Source: Pseudomonas cichorii (GTDB lineage Bacteria > Pseudomonadota > Gammaproteobacteria > Pseudomonadales > Pseudomonadaceae). From it: a stretch of DNA of 64,000 nucleotides. Location: the NCBI RefSeq assembly GCF_018343775.1, contig NZ_CP074349.1:3772001-3836000 (forward strand), in the 5' to 3' direction. The notes under the pieces were generated by a model. The model saw only the letters and a list, made by a program, of their open reading frames with translations. It made no database searches and was not told where the DNA came from. Every line of letters begins with the position of its first letter. Positions within the stretch are counted from its first letter, which is position 1. This document shows, one piece after another, positions 1 to 8,401 of the stretch. Position numbers and translations under genes: made by a program.

Positions 1-534
1 TGCGAGCAGATGCAGCCGGATATCGCGATCCTCGATATCCGCATGCCGGTCCTGAACGGCCTGGGTGCCGCGCGTATCCTCCAGCAGCGCATGCCCCAGC
101 TCAAAGTGGTGATGTTCACCATGGACGACAGCACCGATCACCTGGAAGCCGCCATCAGTGCCGGTGCAGTGGGTTACCTGCTCAAGGACGCCAGCCGTGA
201 CGAAGTGATTGCCAGCCTGCAACGTGTCGCCCGAGGAGAAGAAGCCCTCAACAGCGCCGTCAGCGCCCGTCTGCTGCGGCGCATGACCGAACGCAACAGC
301 AGCCGAGCCATCACCACCGAAGCCCTGACGCCCCGTGAGCGCCAGGTACTCGGGCTGGTGGCCAGCGGCTTCAGCAACCGTGAGATCGGCGAGAAACTCG
401 GTATTACCGCTGGCACCGCCAAGGCACATGTGGAGAAAGTCATTGCCAAGCTCGGGGCCGCCGACCGGACCCAGGCGGCGGTGCGCGGCGTGGCTCTGGG
501 CCTGGTAAGTCAGTCTACAGGCGACTGGAGGTAA
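1..534 (+). CDS. NarL/FixJ-type response regulator, 5' end outside window
   Basis: The C-terminal 177 codons of a LuxR-family response regulator; the reading frame is open through base 1, so the true start lies upstream. The back part of the receiver domain is present: phospho-acceptor Asp in ILDIRMPVLNG (about residue 12 here) and the conserved Lys in GYLLKDA. A GerE/LuxR helix-turn-helix follows (LTPRERQVLGLVASGFSNRE through KVIAKLGAADRTQAAV, about residues 112-172). It is probably a DNA-binding output of a two-component system. The stop overlaps a GGAGGT ribosome-binding site at 527-532 that serves the next gene, so the two are co-transcribed. Residues 35 to the end are closely matched by the tail of the next gene, marking an ancient tandem duplication. 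The target genes are unknown. Confidence 0.9.
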   Translation, partial: CEQMQPDIAILDIRMPVLNGLGAARILQQRMPQLKVVMFTMDDSTDHLEAAISAGAVGYLLKDASRDEVIASLQRVARGEEALNSAVSARLLRRMTERNSSRAITTEALTPRERQVLGLVASGFSNREIGEKLGITAGTAKAHVEKVIAKLGAADRTQAAVRGVALGLVSQSTGDWR

Positions 535-536
535 CC

Positions 537-2186
537 TTGCGCAACCTCAAACCCTGGGAAGACCTGTCGCTACGCGGCAAGGCACTGGTGGCGACTTCAT
601 TGCCCCTGGTCATGCTGATGTTTTCTCTGACATTCATCTATATCGCTGAACGCCAGACCACCCAGGCCGAAGAGGATGTACGCAGGGCGCTGCTGGTTCG
701 CGGCGATATCCAGAGCGTTCACACCCAGCTCGCCGAAGCCGCTGCCAGCGTGCGCGGCTACCTGCAGACCCGTCAGGAAGACTTCCTGCCGGGCTATCTG
801 AACGCCCAGACCCAGATCGGAGCCGCGCTGGACCGACTTCACACCAACGTGCGCGACGAACAGATGCGCGAACACCTCAAGGCCATTACGCTGCTGATCG
901 AAAACAAGGTCGACGGCCTTGAAATGCTGCACAGCCTGAATCAGGAAGGAAAAGTCACGATTGCGGCCATCCTCATGGAGAACAAATTCATTCTCGATGA
1001 ACTGCGCAGCCACCTGAATACCATGCGCGAGCGTGAAGACGCCGTACTGGCGGAGCGCACGGCAGTCGCTTCCGAAAACCGGGAACGCTTGTTCTGGGCA
1101 ACGATTCTGGCCGCAGGCTCAGGCCTGCTGGGCGCCCTCCTGGCCATTTGGATACTGTGCAAAGGCATCGTGGCCCGGGTGCAACAGGTCCAAGGCAATG
1201 CACAGCGTCTGGTACAAGGCCATCCACTGCTGCCCCAGCCGCCGGAAAACGATGAAGTCGGTCAATTGGGCACTCGCCTGATGGAAGCCAGCCAATTGCT
1301 CGCCAAACGTGAACAGGCCCTGCGCGAAAACGAAGAGCACCTGCAACTGCTCACCGAGGGCGCCAAGGAATACGGGATCTTCGCTCTGGATACCAAGGGC
1401 AATGTCATCACCTGGAACACCGGGGCCGAACGCATCAAGGGCTACAGCGAGCAGGAAATCCTCGGCCAGCATTTCTCGTTGTTCTATCCGCCCGAAGAAT
1501 GTCCGCGGCATCCTGATATGGCTCTTAGCGAGGCCACCCTCAAGGGTCACTACACGGAAGAAGGCTGGCGCTGCCGCAAGGATGGCAGCCGCTTCCTGGC
1601 CAGCGTGGTCATCACGGCCCAGTACGACAGCAGCAATGCCCTGCGAGGTTTCTCGAAGATCACCCGGGACATCACTGACCGCCGTGCGGCAGAAATGGCC
1701 TTGGGCACGGCCCGTGAAGAAGTGGAACGCGCCAGCCGTGCCAAAAGCGAGTTTCTTTCCCGCATGAAAGTGATGGTTTTCAACACCGACGACGACACCG
1801 ACCACATGGACGCCGCCATCAGTGCCGGAGCGGTCGGTTATCTGCCCAGGGAAGCCTGCCGCGACGAAGTACTCGCCGGCCTGCAACCTGTGGCTTCTGG
1901 TGCCAAAACCCTCAGTAATGCACCGCTGCCTCGTCTGCCCGAAAGCAACAGCCAGCGCACCCTGATGACCGAAGCCCTGACGCCCCGTGAATGCCAGGTT
2001 CTGGGTCTGGTGGCCAGCGGCTGCAGCAACCGGGAAATCGGCGAAAAACTCGGCATCACCACGGGGACTGCCAAATCTCACGTGGAGAAGGTCATCGCCA
2101 AGCTCGGTGCCGCAGACCGGACACAGGCAGCGGTTCGTGGCCTGGCCCTGGGCCTGGTCAATCAGACATCCGGTGACTGGAGGTGA
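537..2186 (+). CDS. Chimeric membrane sensor: CHASE3-HAMP-PAS fused to receiver remnant and LuxR-type HTH
   Basis: 549 residues from a TTG start, with GGAGGT at 527-532 placed 4 bases upstream. Order: membrane segment about 14-37; CHASE3-like periplasmic domain about 40-180 (RGYL motif); second membrane segment about 183-208; HAMP; PAS about 270-395. Residues 1-410 closely match the hybrid kinase encoded next. At residue 411, where that kinase has its phospho-acceptor block SHELRTP, this protein switches to the back half of a NarL-type receiver and a complete LuxR HTH (from 481), matching the preceding gene. The HisKA and ATPase domains are absent, as are the receiver Asp and its Lys (GYLPREA instead of GYLLKDA). 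If expressed it would be a membrane-tethered one-component regulator; it could instead be a decaying fusion, but the frame is fully open. Function is inferred. Confidence 0.85.
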   Translation: MRNLKPWEDLSLRGKALVATSLPLVMLMFSLTFIYIAERQTTQAEEDVRRALLVRGDIQSVHTQLAEAAASVRGYLQTRQEDFLPGYLNAQTQIGAALDRLHTNVRDEQMREHLKAITLLIENKVDGLEMLHSLNQEGKVTIAAILMENKFILDELRSHLNTMREREDAVLAERTAVASENRERLFWATILAAGSGLLGALLAIWILCKGIVARVQQVQGNAQRLVQGHPLLPQPPENDEVGQLGTRLMEASQLLAKREQALRENEEHLQLLTEGAKEYGIFALDTKGNVITWNTGAERIKGYSEQEILGQHFSLFYPPEECPRHPDMALSEATLKGHYTEEGWRCRKDGSRFLASVVITAQYDSSNALRGFSKITRDITDRRAAEMALGTAREEVERASRAKSEFLSRMKVMVFNTDDDTDHMDAAISAGAVGYLPREACRDEVLAGLQPVASGAKTLSNAPLPRLPESNSQRTLMTEALTPRECQVLGLVASGCSNREIGEKLGITTGTAKSHVEKVIAKLGAADRTQAAVRGLALGLVNQTSGDWR

Positions 2187-2188
2187 AT

Positions 2189-4510
2189 TTGATCAACGTC
2201 ACGCGCTGGGAAGACCTCCCGCTACGCGGCAAGGCATTGGTGGCTATTTCACTGCCACTGGTGATTCTGATGCTTTCCCTGGTGCTCATCTATATCGCCG
2301 AGCGCCAGACCACACAGGCTGAAGAAGATGTGCGCAGAGTGCTGCTGGTTCAGGGCGATATCCAGAGCGTTCACACCCAACTCGCCGAAGCGGCAGCCAG
2401 TGTGCGCGGTTACCTGCTGACCCGGCGAGAGGACTTTCTGCCGGGTTACCTGAACGCCGAGGCGCAGATCGAAGCAGCGCTGGATCGACTCAATACCAAT
2501 GTGCGCGACCAACAGATGCGCGAACACCTCCAGGCCATCGCACCGCTGATCGAAACCAAGGTCGACGGACTGGAAACCCTGCGCAACCTGAGCAAAGAAG
2601 GCCAGGACACCATTTCGACCATCCTGATCGAGAACAAATACATTCTCGATGAGCTGCGCGACCGAATCCGCACCATGCGAGAACGCGAAGACACCTTGCT
2701 CGCGGAACGCACAACAGACGCCGCCGAGACACGCGCCCGTCTTCTGTGGTCGACGTTGCTGGCGGCAGGCTCGGGTGTATTTGGTGCCATCCTTGCCGTA
2801 TTGATGCTCTCCAGAGGCATCGTGGCCAGGGTGCAGCAGGTGCAAGGCAACGCCCAGCGTCTCGCCCTTGGCCACCCGCTGCTGCCACAGCCGCCGGAAA
2901 ACGATGAAGTCGGTCAACTGGGCACACGTCTGGTGGAGGCCGGTCAACTGCTGGCTGAACGCGAGCGGGCATTGCGCGAGAACGAAGAGCGCCTGCGTCT
3001 GATCATCGAAGGCGTCAAGGACTACGGGATATTCGCCCTGGATGCCAAAGGCTATGTCATCACCTGGAACGCCGGGGCCGAGCGCATCAAGGGCTATACC
3101 GAGCAGGAAATCCTCGGTCAGCACTTCTCCCTGTTCTATCTGCCGGAAGAATGCCCGCAACACCCCGACATGGCGCTGCAAGAAGCGACACTCCATGGCC
3201 GCTACATGGAAGAAGGCTGGCGCTGCCGCAAGGATGGCAGCCGTTTCTGGGCCAGCGTGGTCATCACCGCCCAATACGACAGCAGCGATGCCCTGCGCGG
3301 TTTTTCCAAGATCACCCGTGATATCACCGACCGCCGTGCTGCCGAAATCGCCCTTGGCACAGCCCGGGAAGAGGCTGAACGCGCCAGTCGCGCCAAGAGC
3401 GAGTTTCTTTCGCGCATGAGCCACGAACTTCGCACCCCCCTGAACTCCATTCTGGGCTTCGCTCAACTGCTGGACATGGATTCCAGCAATCACCAGAAAC
3501 CTCAGGTCGGCCATATCCTGCGGGCCGGCCAGCATCTGCTGACGCTGATCAACGAAGTCCTGGACATTGCCCGGATCGAGGCAGGCCATCTGTCGCTCAA
3601 CCTGGAGCCGGTGCTTTTGCCCGAGGTTCTTCAGGAAGCCTTGAGCCTGGTCTGGCCCATGGCCGCAGATGGCGGTATCCAGTTGGCCGAACTGCCGGAG
3701 CTGGCAAGCGACAGTGGTGTGATTGCCGACCGCCAGCGTCTGGTTCAGGTGCTGTTGAACCTGCTGTCCAACGCCATCAAATACAACCGCCCCAATGGGC
3801 TGGTGAGAATCGAGGTACAGCAGCAGGACGACCGGGTCACCATCAGCGTCATCGACACGGGCAAAGGCATTGCACTGGATCGACTCGATCAGTTGTTCAA
3901 ACCCTTCGAGCGTCTTGAGGCCGACTCCAGCGTGGAAGGCACAGGCCTTGGCCTGGCATTGAGCAAAAGCCTGCTGGAAACCATGAACGGCAGCATGACC
4001 GTACACAGCACGCCGGGAGAAGGCTGCCGGTTCACCCTGGAATTACCTTATGCACAAGTGCACAAGGCAGAAGAAGCGCCGATTCGCCGGATCAGCGCGA
4101 TGCCTGCCGAACCGCACCCTGCCCGCGTCGAGCATTACGGCAAAGTGCTGTGCATCGAAGACAACCTGTCGAGCATGGCACTGATCGAAACCCTGTTGCA
4201 GCGCAGGCCCGGCATTCAACTGCTGTCCAGCATGCAAGGGCAACTGGGGCTGGATCTCGCACGGCAACACGCGCCGCAATTGATTCTGCTGGATGTGAAC
4301 CTGCCAGACCTTACGGGTCGCGATGTATTGAAGCGCCTGCGACAATCCCCCAGCACAGCCAACACGCCGGTGTTGATGATCACGGCCGACGCCAGTGACA
4401 AGACCCACCGCGAGTTGCGCCAGGCCGGAGCTACGGCAATCCTGACCAAACCCATCCAGGTGCCGGCGTTCCTCGCGCACCTGGACCAATACCTACCGGA
4501 GCCTTCATGA
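2189..4510 (+). CDS. Hybrid sensor histidine kinase (CHASE3-HAMP-PAS-HisKA-HATPase-REC)
   Basis: About 773 residues. Two N-terminal membrane segments flank a CHASE3-like sensor; HAMP, then PAS (about 270-395). The HisKA H-box SHELRTPLNSILGF begins at residue 411. The ATPase N-box LLNLLSNAIKYN, G1 VIDTGKGIA and G2 GTGLGLALSKSL follow, and a C-terminal receiver (about 653-770) carries LLDVNLPD. All catalytic motifs are intact. An in-frame GTG at 2183 lies inside the ribosome-binding site, so the TTG at 2189 is preferred; it has the same spacing from the upstream stop as the TTG of the preceding paralogue. The stop overlaps the next gene's ATG (ATGA), so the receiver protein downstream is translationally coupled and a likely phosphorelay partner. 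The signal sensed is unknown. Confidence 0.9.
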   Translation: MINVTRWEDLPLRGKALVAISLPLVILMLSLVLIYIAERQTTQAEEDVRRVLLVQGDIQSVHTQLAEAAASVRGYLLTRREDFLPGYLNAEAQIEAALDRLNTNVRDQQMREHLQAIAPLIETKVDGLETLRNLSKEGQDTISTILIENKYILDELRDRIRTMREREDTLLAERTTDAAETRARLLWSTLLAAGSGVFGAILAVLMLSRGIVARVQQVQGNAQRLALGHPLLPQPPENDEVGQLGTRLVEAGQLLAERERALRENEERLRLIIEGVKDYGIFALDAKGYVITWNAGAERIKGYTEQEILGQHFSLFYLPEECPQHPDMALQEATLHGRYMEEGWRCRKDGSRFWASVVITAQYDSSDALRGFSKITRDITDRRAAEIALGTAREEAERASRAKSEFLSRMSHELRTPLNSILGFAQLLDMDSSNHQKPQVGHILRAGQHLLTLINEVLDIARIEAGHLSLNLEPVLLPEVLQEALSLVWPMAADGGIQLAELPELASDSGVIADRQRLVQVLLNLLSNAIKYNRPNGLVRIEVQQQDDRVTISVIDTGKGIALDRLDQLFKPFERLEADSSVEGTGLGLALSKSLLETMNGSMTVHSTPGEGCRFTLELPYAQVHKAEEAPIRRISAMPAEPHPARVEHYGKVLCIEDNLSSMALIETLLQRRPGIQLLSSMQGQLGLDLARQHAPQLILLDVNLPDLTGRDVLKRLRQSPSTANTPVLMITADASDKTHRELRQAGATAILTKPIQVPAFLAHLDQYLPEPS

Positions 4511-4971
4511 GCGGCGATTTCCGTATCCTGATTATCGATGACCAGCGGCCCAATCTTGAACTGATGGAGCAATTGCTCGCTCGCGAAGGCCTGACCAATG
4601 TATTGAGCAGCACCGAGCCGCTGAGAACGCTGGACCTGTTCAACAGCTTCGAGCCGGATCTGGTGATTCTCGACCTGCACATGCCGGAGTTCGACGGGTT
4701 TGCGGTGCTGGAGCAACTGAACAGGCGCATCCCGAGCAACGACTACATGCCGATCATGGTCCTGACCGCCGACGCCACTCGCGAAACCCGCCTGCGCGCC
4801 CTGGCCCTCGGCGCCCGGGACTTCATCAGCAAGCCACTGGATGCCCTGGAAACCATGCTGCGGATCTGGAACCTGCTGGAAACCCGCGCACTGTACAAAA
4901 CCTTGCGCCAGTTATTGCCGCCGGAAAAGATCGAACTGCTGCGCCAGTATCGGGCACCGGCGCAGGCTTGA
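4507..4971 (+). CDS. Stand-alone receiver-domain response regulator
   Basis: 154 residues: one receiver domain plus a short C-terminal tail without a recognisable output domain. Visible motifs are the acidic pair in ILIIDDQRPN, phospho-acceptor Asp in LVILDLHMPEFDG, Thr in VLTADA and Lys in FISKPL. It overlaps the hybrid kinase stop by 4 bases, so it is the last gene of the cluster. The tail (ETRALYKTLRQLLPPEKIEL) resembles the linker that in RpfG-like proteins leads to an HD-GYP domain, but no such domain follows. It could act as a phosphate sink or by binding a partner protein. Role inferred from context; family assignment is secure. Confidence 0.88.
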   Translation: MSGDFRILIIDDQRPNLELMEQLLAREGLTNVLSSTEPLRTLDLFNSFEPDLVILDLHMPEFDGFAVLEQLNRRIPSNDYMPIMVLTADATRETRLRALALGARDFISKPLDALETMLRIWNLLETRALYKTLRQLLPPEKIELLRQYRAPAQA

Positions 4972-4977
4972 GTTCGA

Positions 4978-5409
4978 TTACTTGATGAGAATGACCGGCA
5001 CCGACACTTCGTGAATCACGCGGTTGGCGACCGAACCCAGCAGCAAACCACCGAAGCTGCCCAGGCCGCGAGTGCCCATCACCACAGTGTCGCAACCCAG
5101 TTGCGGCACAGCCAGCTTGACCTGATCGGCGACGTTGCCCAGATCCACGTGAGTCTGATGGGCAATATTTGCCTGCTTCAAGAGCACCACGGCCTCTGCA
5201 AGCACGCGATTGGCTTCATTGAAAAGCCCGGCTTTGACGCCCTCGATCATGTCCGGCGCCAGGTAGTCGCTATAGACGACCGGGCTGGCCTGCACGTTGA
5301 GCAAATGCACCTGCAGTGGTCGTGCAAGGTTGCCTGACAAACCGATGACGTACTCCAGCGCATGCTTCGAATGAGCCGAGCCGTCATAAGGAACCAGTAC
5401 TTTGTGCAT
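4978..5409 (-). CDS. Universal stress protein, UspA family
   Basis: 143 residues, the usual length of a single Usp domain. It begins MHKVLVPYDGSAHSKHAL and carries the nucleotide-binding signature GTRGLGSFGGLLLGSVANRV near the C-terminus (G-2x-G-9x-G-S type), so it probably binds ATP. AAGGAGAG lies seven bases before the ATG. It is convergent with the receiver gene, with only 6 bases between stops. Usp proteins are soluble and usually induced by starvation or redox stress; the specific role is not evident. A second, unrelated-looking Usp is encoded at 49071. Confidence 0.92.
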   Translation of the reverse strand: MHKVLVPYDGSAHSKHALEYVIGLSGNLARPLQVHLLNVQASPVVYSDYLAPDMIEGVKAGLFNEANRVLAEAVVLLKQANIAHQTHVDLGNVADQVKLAVPQLGCDTVVMGTRGLGSFGGLLLGSVANRVIHEVSVPVILIK

Positions 5410-5532
5410 GACATCTCTCCTTGAATGGGTATGTATTCAACATAGTCCCCTTCAAGGCCAGCAACCATCGCAAAGGCGGCTTTGATTGATCCAGAGCAAA
5501 TCTGGCGTGAATATTTTTGGCAGCCCGTCGCC

Positions 5533-5580
5533 AATGAATTCGCACAGGTATGTGTGTAGGGGGAGCGAATTCATTCGCGA
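5533..5580. repeat. Pseudomonas REP-like extragenic palindrome
   Basis: An inverted pair, AATGAATTCGC at 5533-5543 and GCGAATTCATT at 5565-5575, separated by a G-rich spacer, in the gap between the usp and dusA genes. The GGGAGCGAATTCATTCGCGA core recurs at about 36476, which is typical of the short palindromic repeats scattered in P. syringae and P. fluorescens genomes. Confidence 0.7.
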
Positions 5581-5593
5581 AAAAAACAAACCA

Positions 5594-6610
5594 CTAATGC
5601 CCCGCCAGAAACTCCGCCGCCTGATCCAGCAGCAACAAGGGTTTTTCCGCCTTGTGAATGTCGACTGACAGCAACTGCCGGAAACGTCGCGCTCCCGGAA
5701 AACCATGGGCCATGCCCAGGATATGCCGCGTGACATGGTGCATGGTGCCGCCGCTCTCGATATGCGCAGCAATATAAGGCCGCAACGCTTCCAGAGCCTC
5801 TGCACGACTGATGACCGGCGCGGTGCTGCCGAACAGTTGGCGATCCACTTCGGCCAGCAGATAGGGATTGTGATAAGCCTCACGCCCGAGCATCACGCCA
5901 TCGAAGGTCTGCAAATGCTCCTGGCACTGCTCAAGGGTCTTGATCCCGCCATTGAGGATGATCTCCAGACCAGGAAAGTCCCTCTTCAACTGCGCAGCCA
6001 CGTCATAGCGCAACGGCGGAATATCCCGGTTTTCCTTGGGCGAGAGCCCTTCCAGAATCGCGATACGGGCATGCACCGTAAAGCTGTTGCAACCCGCCTC
6101 ATGAACCTTGCCGACGAAATCACACAACTCGGCGTAACTGTCCCGGCCATTGATCCCGATCCGGTGCTTCACCGTCACCGGAATCGCCACAGCGTCCTGC
6201 ATGGACTTCACACAATCGGCCACCAGCTCGGGATGCCCCATCAGGCATGCGCCAATCATGTTGTTCTGCACCCGATCACTCGGGCAGCCCACATTCAGAT
6301 TGACCTCGTCGTACCCCACCTCTTCAGCCATGCGGGCACAAGTCGCCAGATCCGCAGGATTACTCCCGCCAAGCTGCAAGGCCAGCGGATGCTCCGCCTC
6401 GTCGTAGCGCAGAAAACGCTCACGATCACCGTGGATCAATGCACCTGTGGTGACCATTTCGGTGTACAGCAGGGCATTCTTCGACAGGAGGCGCAGGAAA
6501 TACCGGCAATGGCGGTCAGTCCAGTCCATCATCGGCGCAACGGAGAAGCGGCGGGATGGCGCAGGCTTCATGGGGCGGGCAGTTGAAGCAGTATTCACAG
6601 GTATATTCAT
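5594..6610 (-). CDS. dusA: tRNA-dihydrouridine synthase A
   Basis: 338 residues; FMN- and NADPH-dependent reduction of uridines in the tRNA D-loop. Diagnostic features are FSVAPMMDWTDRHCRYFLR near the N-terminus, the catalytic Cys in NLNVGCPSDRVQ (about residue 107) and the C-terminal GMAHGFPGARRFRQLLS stretch characteristic of the DusA subgroup. Two starts are possible: 6610 or the internal Met at 6571 just before the conserved region; neither has a strong ribosome-binding site, so the longer one is reported. Divergent from tal, with about 300 bases between them. In P. aeruginosa this gene also neighbours tal. Confidence 0.95.
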   Translation of the reverse strand: MNIPVNTASTARPMKPAPSRRFSVAPMMDWTDRHCRYFLRLLSKNALLYTEMVTTGALIHGDRERFLRYDEAEHPLALQLGGSNPADLATCARMAEEVGYDEVNLNVGCPSDRVQNNMIGACLMGHPELVADCVKSMQDAVAIPVTVKHRIGINGRDSYAELCDFVGKVHEAGCNSFTVHARIAILEGLSPKENRDIPPLRYDVAAQLKRDFPGLEIILNGGIKTLEQCQEHLQTFDGVMLGREAYHNPYLLAEVDRQLFGSTAPVISRAEALEALRPYIAAHIESGGTMHHVTRHILGMAHGFPGARRFRQLLSVDIHKAEKPLLLLDQAAEFLAGH

Positions 6611-6909
6611 CGGACGACTGGAACAGGACAGCGAATTCGGTACACCGAGCAGATCATGCCCGAGCGCAAAGGTTGCACAGTCTATCAGGAAGCATCAAGA
6701 CTGCGGACGAAGCTTGAGACACACCAAGGGAACAACCAGCCCCAACCACGCTCAAATCCAGTCTGAACCCCTCTTCCATACCCCGAGCGTCATCTATTGC
6801 CTGCGAATGAGGAAAGCGCGTCATCAAACGTCGACATCATGGTCTGCGACCTTGAGTGGCAGGCAGCGCTCGGGTAATGTCATCCAACCGCACAGGACAG
6901 AGCACGCTA

Positions 6910-7836
6910 ATGACTTCCAAGCTGGAACAACTCAAGAAATTCACAACTGTCGTCGCCGATACCGGTGATTTCGATGCCATTGCCCGCCTCAAGCCGGTAG
7001 ACGCCACCACCAACCCTTCTCTTCTGCTCAAGGCGGCTTCCAGCGAAAGCAACGCTGAGCTGCTGGCCGAGGCGTTCAGTGGCAGCAAGGGTGATATCGG
7101 TCTGGCGTCTGACCGCTTCGCCGTTGCCATTGGTCGCAAGATTCTCGATGTCGTGCCAGGGCGCGTATCCACCGAGGTGGATGCACGGCTTTCCTTCGAT
7201 ACCCATGCGATGATCGAGCGTGGCGAGCGTCTGGCCAGTCTGTACGATGCAGCCGGTATTGGTCGCGACCGGATCCTGATCAAGCTGGCTTCCACCTGGG
7301 AAGGCATCAGGGCCGCCGAGAAGCTGGAGAAGGATGGCATCCAGACCAACCTGACCCTGCTGTTTTCTTTCGCTCAGGCCGTGGCCTGTGCCGAAGCCGG
7401 TGTGTTCCTGATTTCGCCGTTCGTGGGCCGTATCTACGACTGGTACAAGAAATCGTCGGGCCAGGAGTACACAGGTGCAGAAGATCCGGGCGTGCAGTCC
7501 GTAACCCGCATCTACAACTACTACAAAGCCAACGACTTCAAGACCGTGGTGATGGGGGCCAGCTTCCGTAACCTGAGCCAGATCGAACAACTGGCTGGTT
7601 GCGACCGCCTGACCATCAGCCCGGACCTGCTCAAGCAACTGGCAGAAGACAACGGCAGCCTGGAGCAGAAGCTCGCACCGGGCAACGCTGGCGAAGCCCG
7701 TCAGAGCCTGTCCGAGAAGGAGTTCCGCTGGGCCTCCAACGAAGATGCCATGGCCACGGAAAAACTGGCAGAAGGCATTCGTCAGTTCGCTCGCGACCAG
7801 GAAAAGCTCGAAGCATTGCTCGCCGCCAAGGCCTGA
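6910..7836 (+). CDS. tal: Transaldolase (TalB type)
   Basis: 308 residues, slightly shorter than E. coli TalB. It transfers a dihydroxyacetone unit between sedoheptulose-7-phosphate and glyceraldehyde-3-phosphate in the cytosolic pentose phosphate pathway. Conserved N-terminus ([20 protein letters not shown]), the substrate loop [16 protein letters not shown] and the Schiff-base Lys125 in [12 protein letters not shown]. The frame stays open upstream to 6856, but the family start is the ATG at 6910. A strong terminator follows the stop. The order tal, rssC, rssB is shared with other pseudomonads. Confidence 0.97.
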   Translation: MTSKLEQLKKFTTVVADTGDFDAIARLKPVDATTNPSLLLKAASSESNAELLAEAFSGSKGDIGLASDRFAVAIGRKILDVVPGRVSTEVDARLSFDTHAMIERGERLASLYDAAGIGRDRILIKLASTWEGIRAAEKLEKDGIQTNLTLLFSFAQAVACAEAGVFLISPFVGRIYDWYKKSSGQEYTGAEDPGVQSVTRIYNYYKANDFKTVVMGASFRNLSQIEQLAGCDRLTISPDLLKQLAEDNGSLEQKLAPGNAGEARQSLSEKEFRWASNEDAMATEKLAEGIRQFARDQEKLEALLAAKA

Positions 7837-7843
7837 ATGCACT

Positions 7844-7877
7844 AAAGGGCGGCCTCCTTGCGAGGGCCGCCCTTTTT
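7844..7877 (+). terminator. Rho-independent terminator after tal
   Basis: GGGCGGCC/GGCCGCCC stem with an inner CCTTGCGAGG turn, flanked by AAA on the 5' side and a T run on the 3' side. It starts 8 bases after the tal stop and may work in both directions, since the rssC stop lies 39 bases beyond it on the other strand. Confidence 0.85.
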
Positions 7878-7915
7878 ATTGCCCGCTGTTCAGCGCGGCA
7901 AGTCTGCAGATTCGC

Positions 7916-8401
7916 TTATCGCTGCCCTTCGAGGGCATTGACCAGGTCATGGAAGGCTTCACGATTGGAGTCGTTCAAGCCCATCAGGATCTTGTGCGCT
8001 TCCAGCACCTTGGCCTTGACCACCTCTTCGCACTGATCCTGCGACGGCAGGTCGGTCAGGCATTCAGGGCGCGGGATGGGCCGATCGACGATGTTGAACA
8101 CCTGATCGAAGCCCATCGACTGCAACAGCCGTGTGATGTCTTCATGGGTCGTCACGAGGGTTGGCAGCAACCCTACCTTTTGACGCGACAGGATCGACAG
8201 CTTGGCCAGGAGGCCCAGTGTCGTGCTGTCGATGCTGCGGGTTTCGGTCAAATCGATCACCACGGCCGAAAAATTCAGCGCAGTGAAGATTCTCTCGATC
8301 GTCGCATCCAAGGCCGAACACAGCGTCAAGCGCACTTCGCCCACGAACTTCAGTACGAAGGTGCCTTCCTGCTCGGCGAACTGGATTCTACCGGTACTCA
8401 T
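7916..8401 (-). CDS. rssC: STAS-domain anti-sigma-factor antagonist (RssC-like)
   Basis: 161 residues. The N-terminal two thirds form a STAS domain: strand GTFVLKFVGEVRLT, then VVIDLTETRSIDSTTLGLLAKL, where the Ser of the SIDSTTLG loop is the expected phosphorylation site. A C-terminal extension of about 60 residues follows. Its ATG overlaps the stop of the upstream phosphatase gene (ATGA), so the two proteins are co-translated. In P. aeruginosa the homologous pair next to tal is rssB/rssC, where the RssB phosphatase acts on this protein. The anti-sigma kinase partner is not visible in the window. Confidence 0.85.
   Translation of the reverse strand: MSTGRIQFAEQEGTFVLKFVGEVRLTLCSALDATIERIFTALNFSAVVIDLTETRSIDSTTLGLLAKLSILSRQKVGLLPTLVTTHEDITRLLQSMGFDQVFNIVDRPIPRPECLTDLPSQDQCEEVVKAKVLEAHKILMGLNDSNREAFHDLVNALEGQR

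Noticed and set aside
2249..4006. 585-codon minus-strand ORF opposite the hybrid kinase
   Set aside because: Antisense shadow of a high-GC gene; no motifs, and the plus strand encodes an intact kinase.
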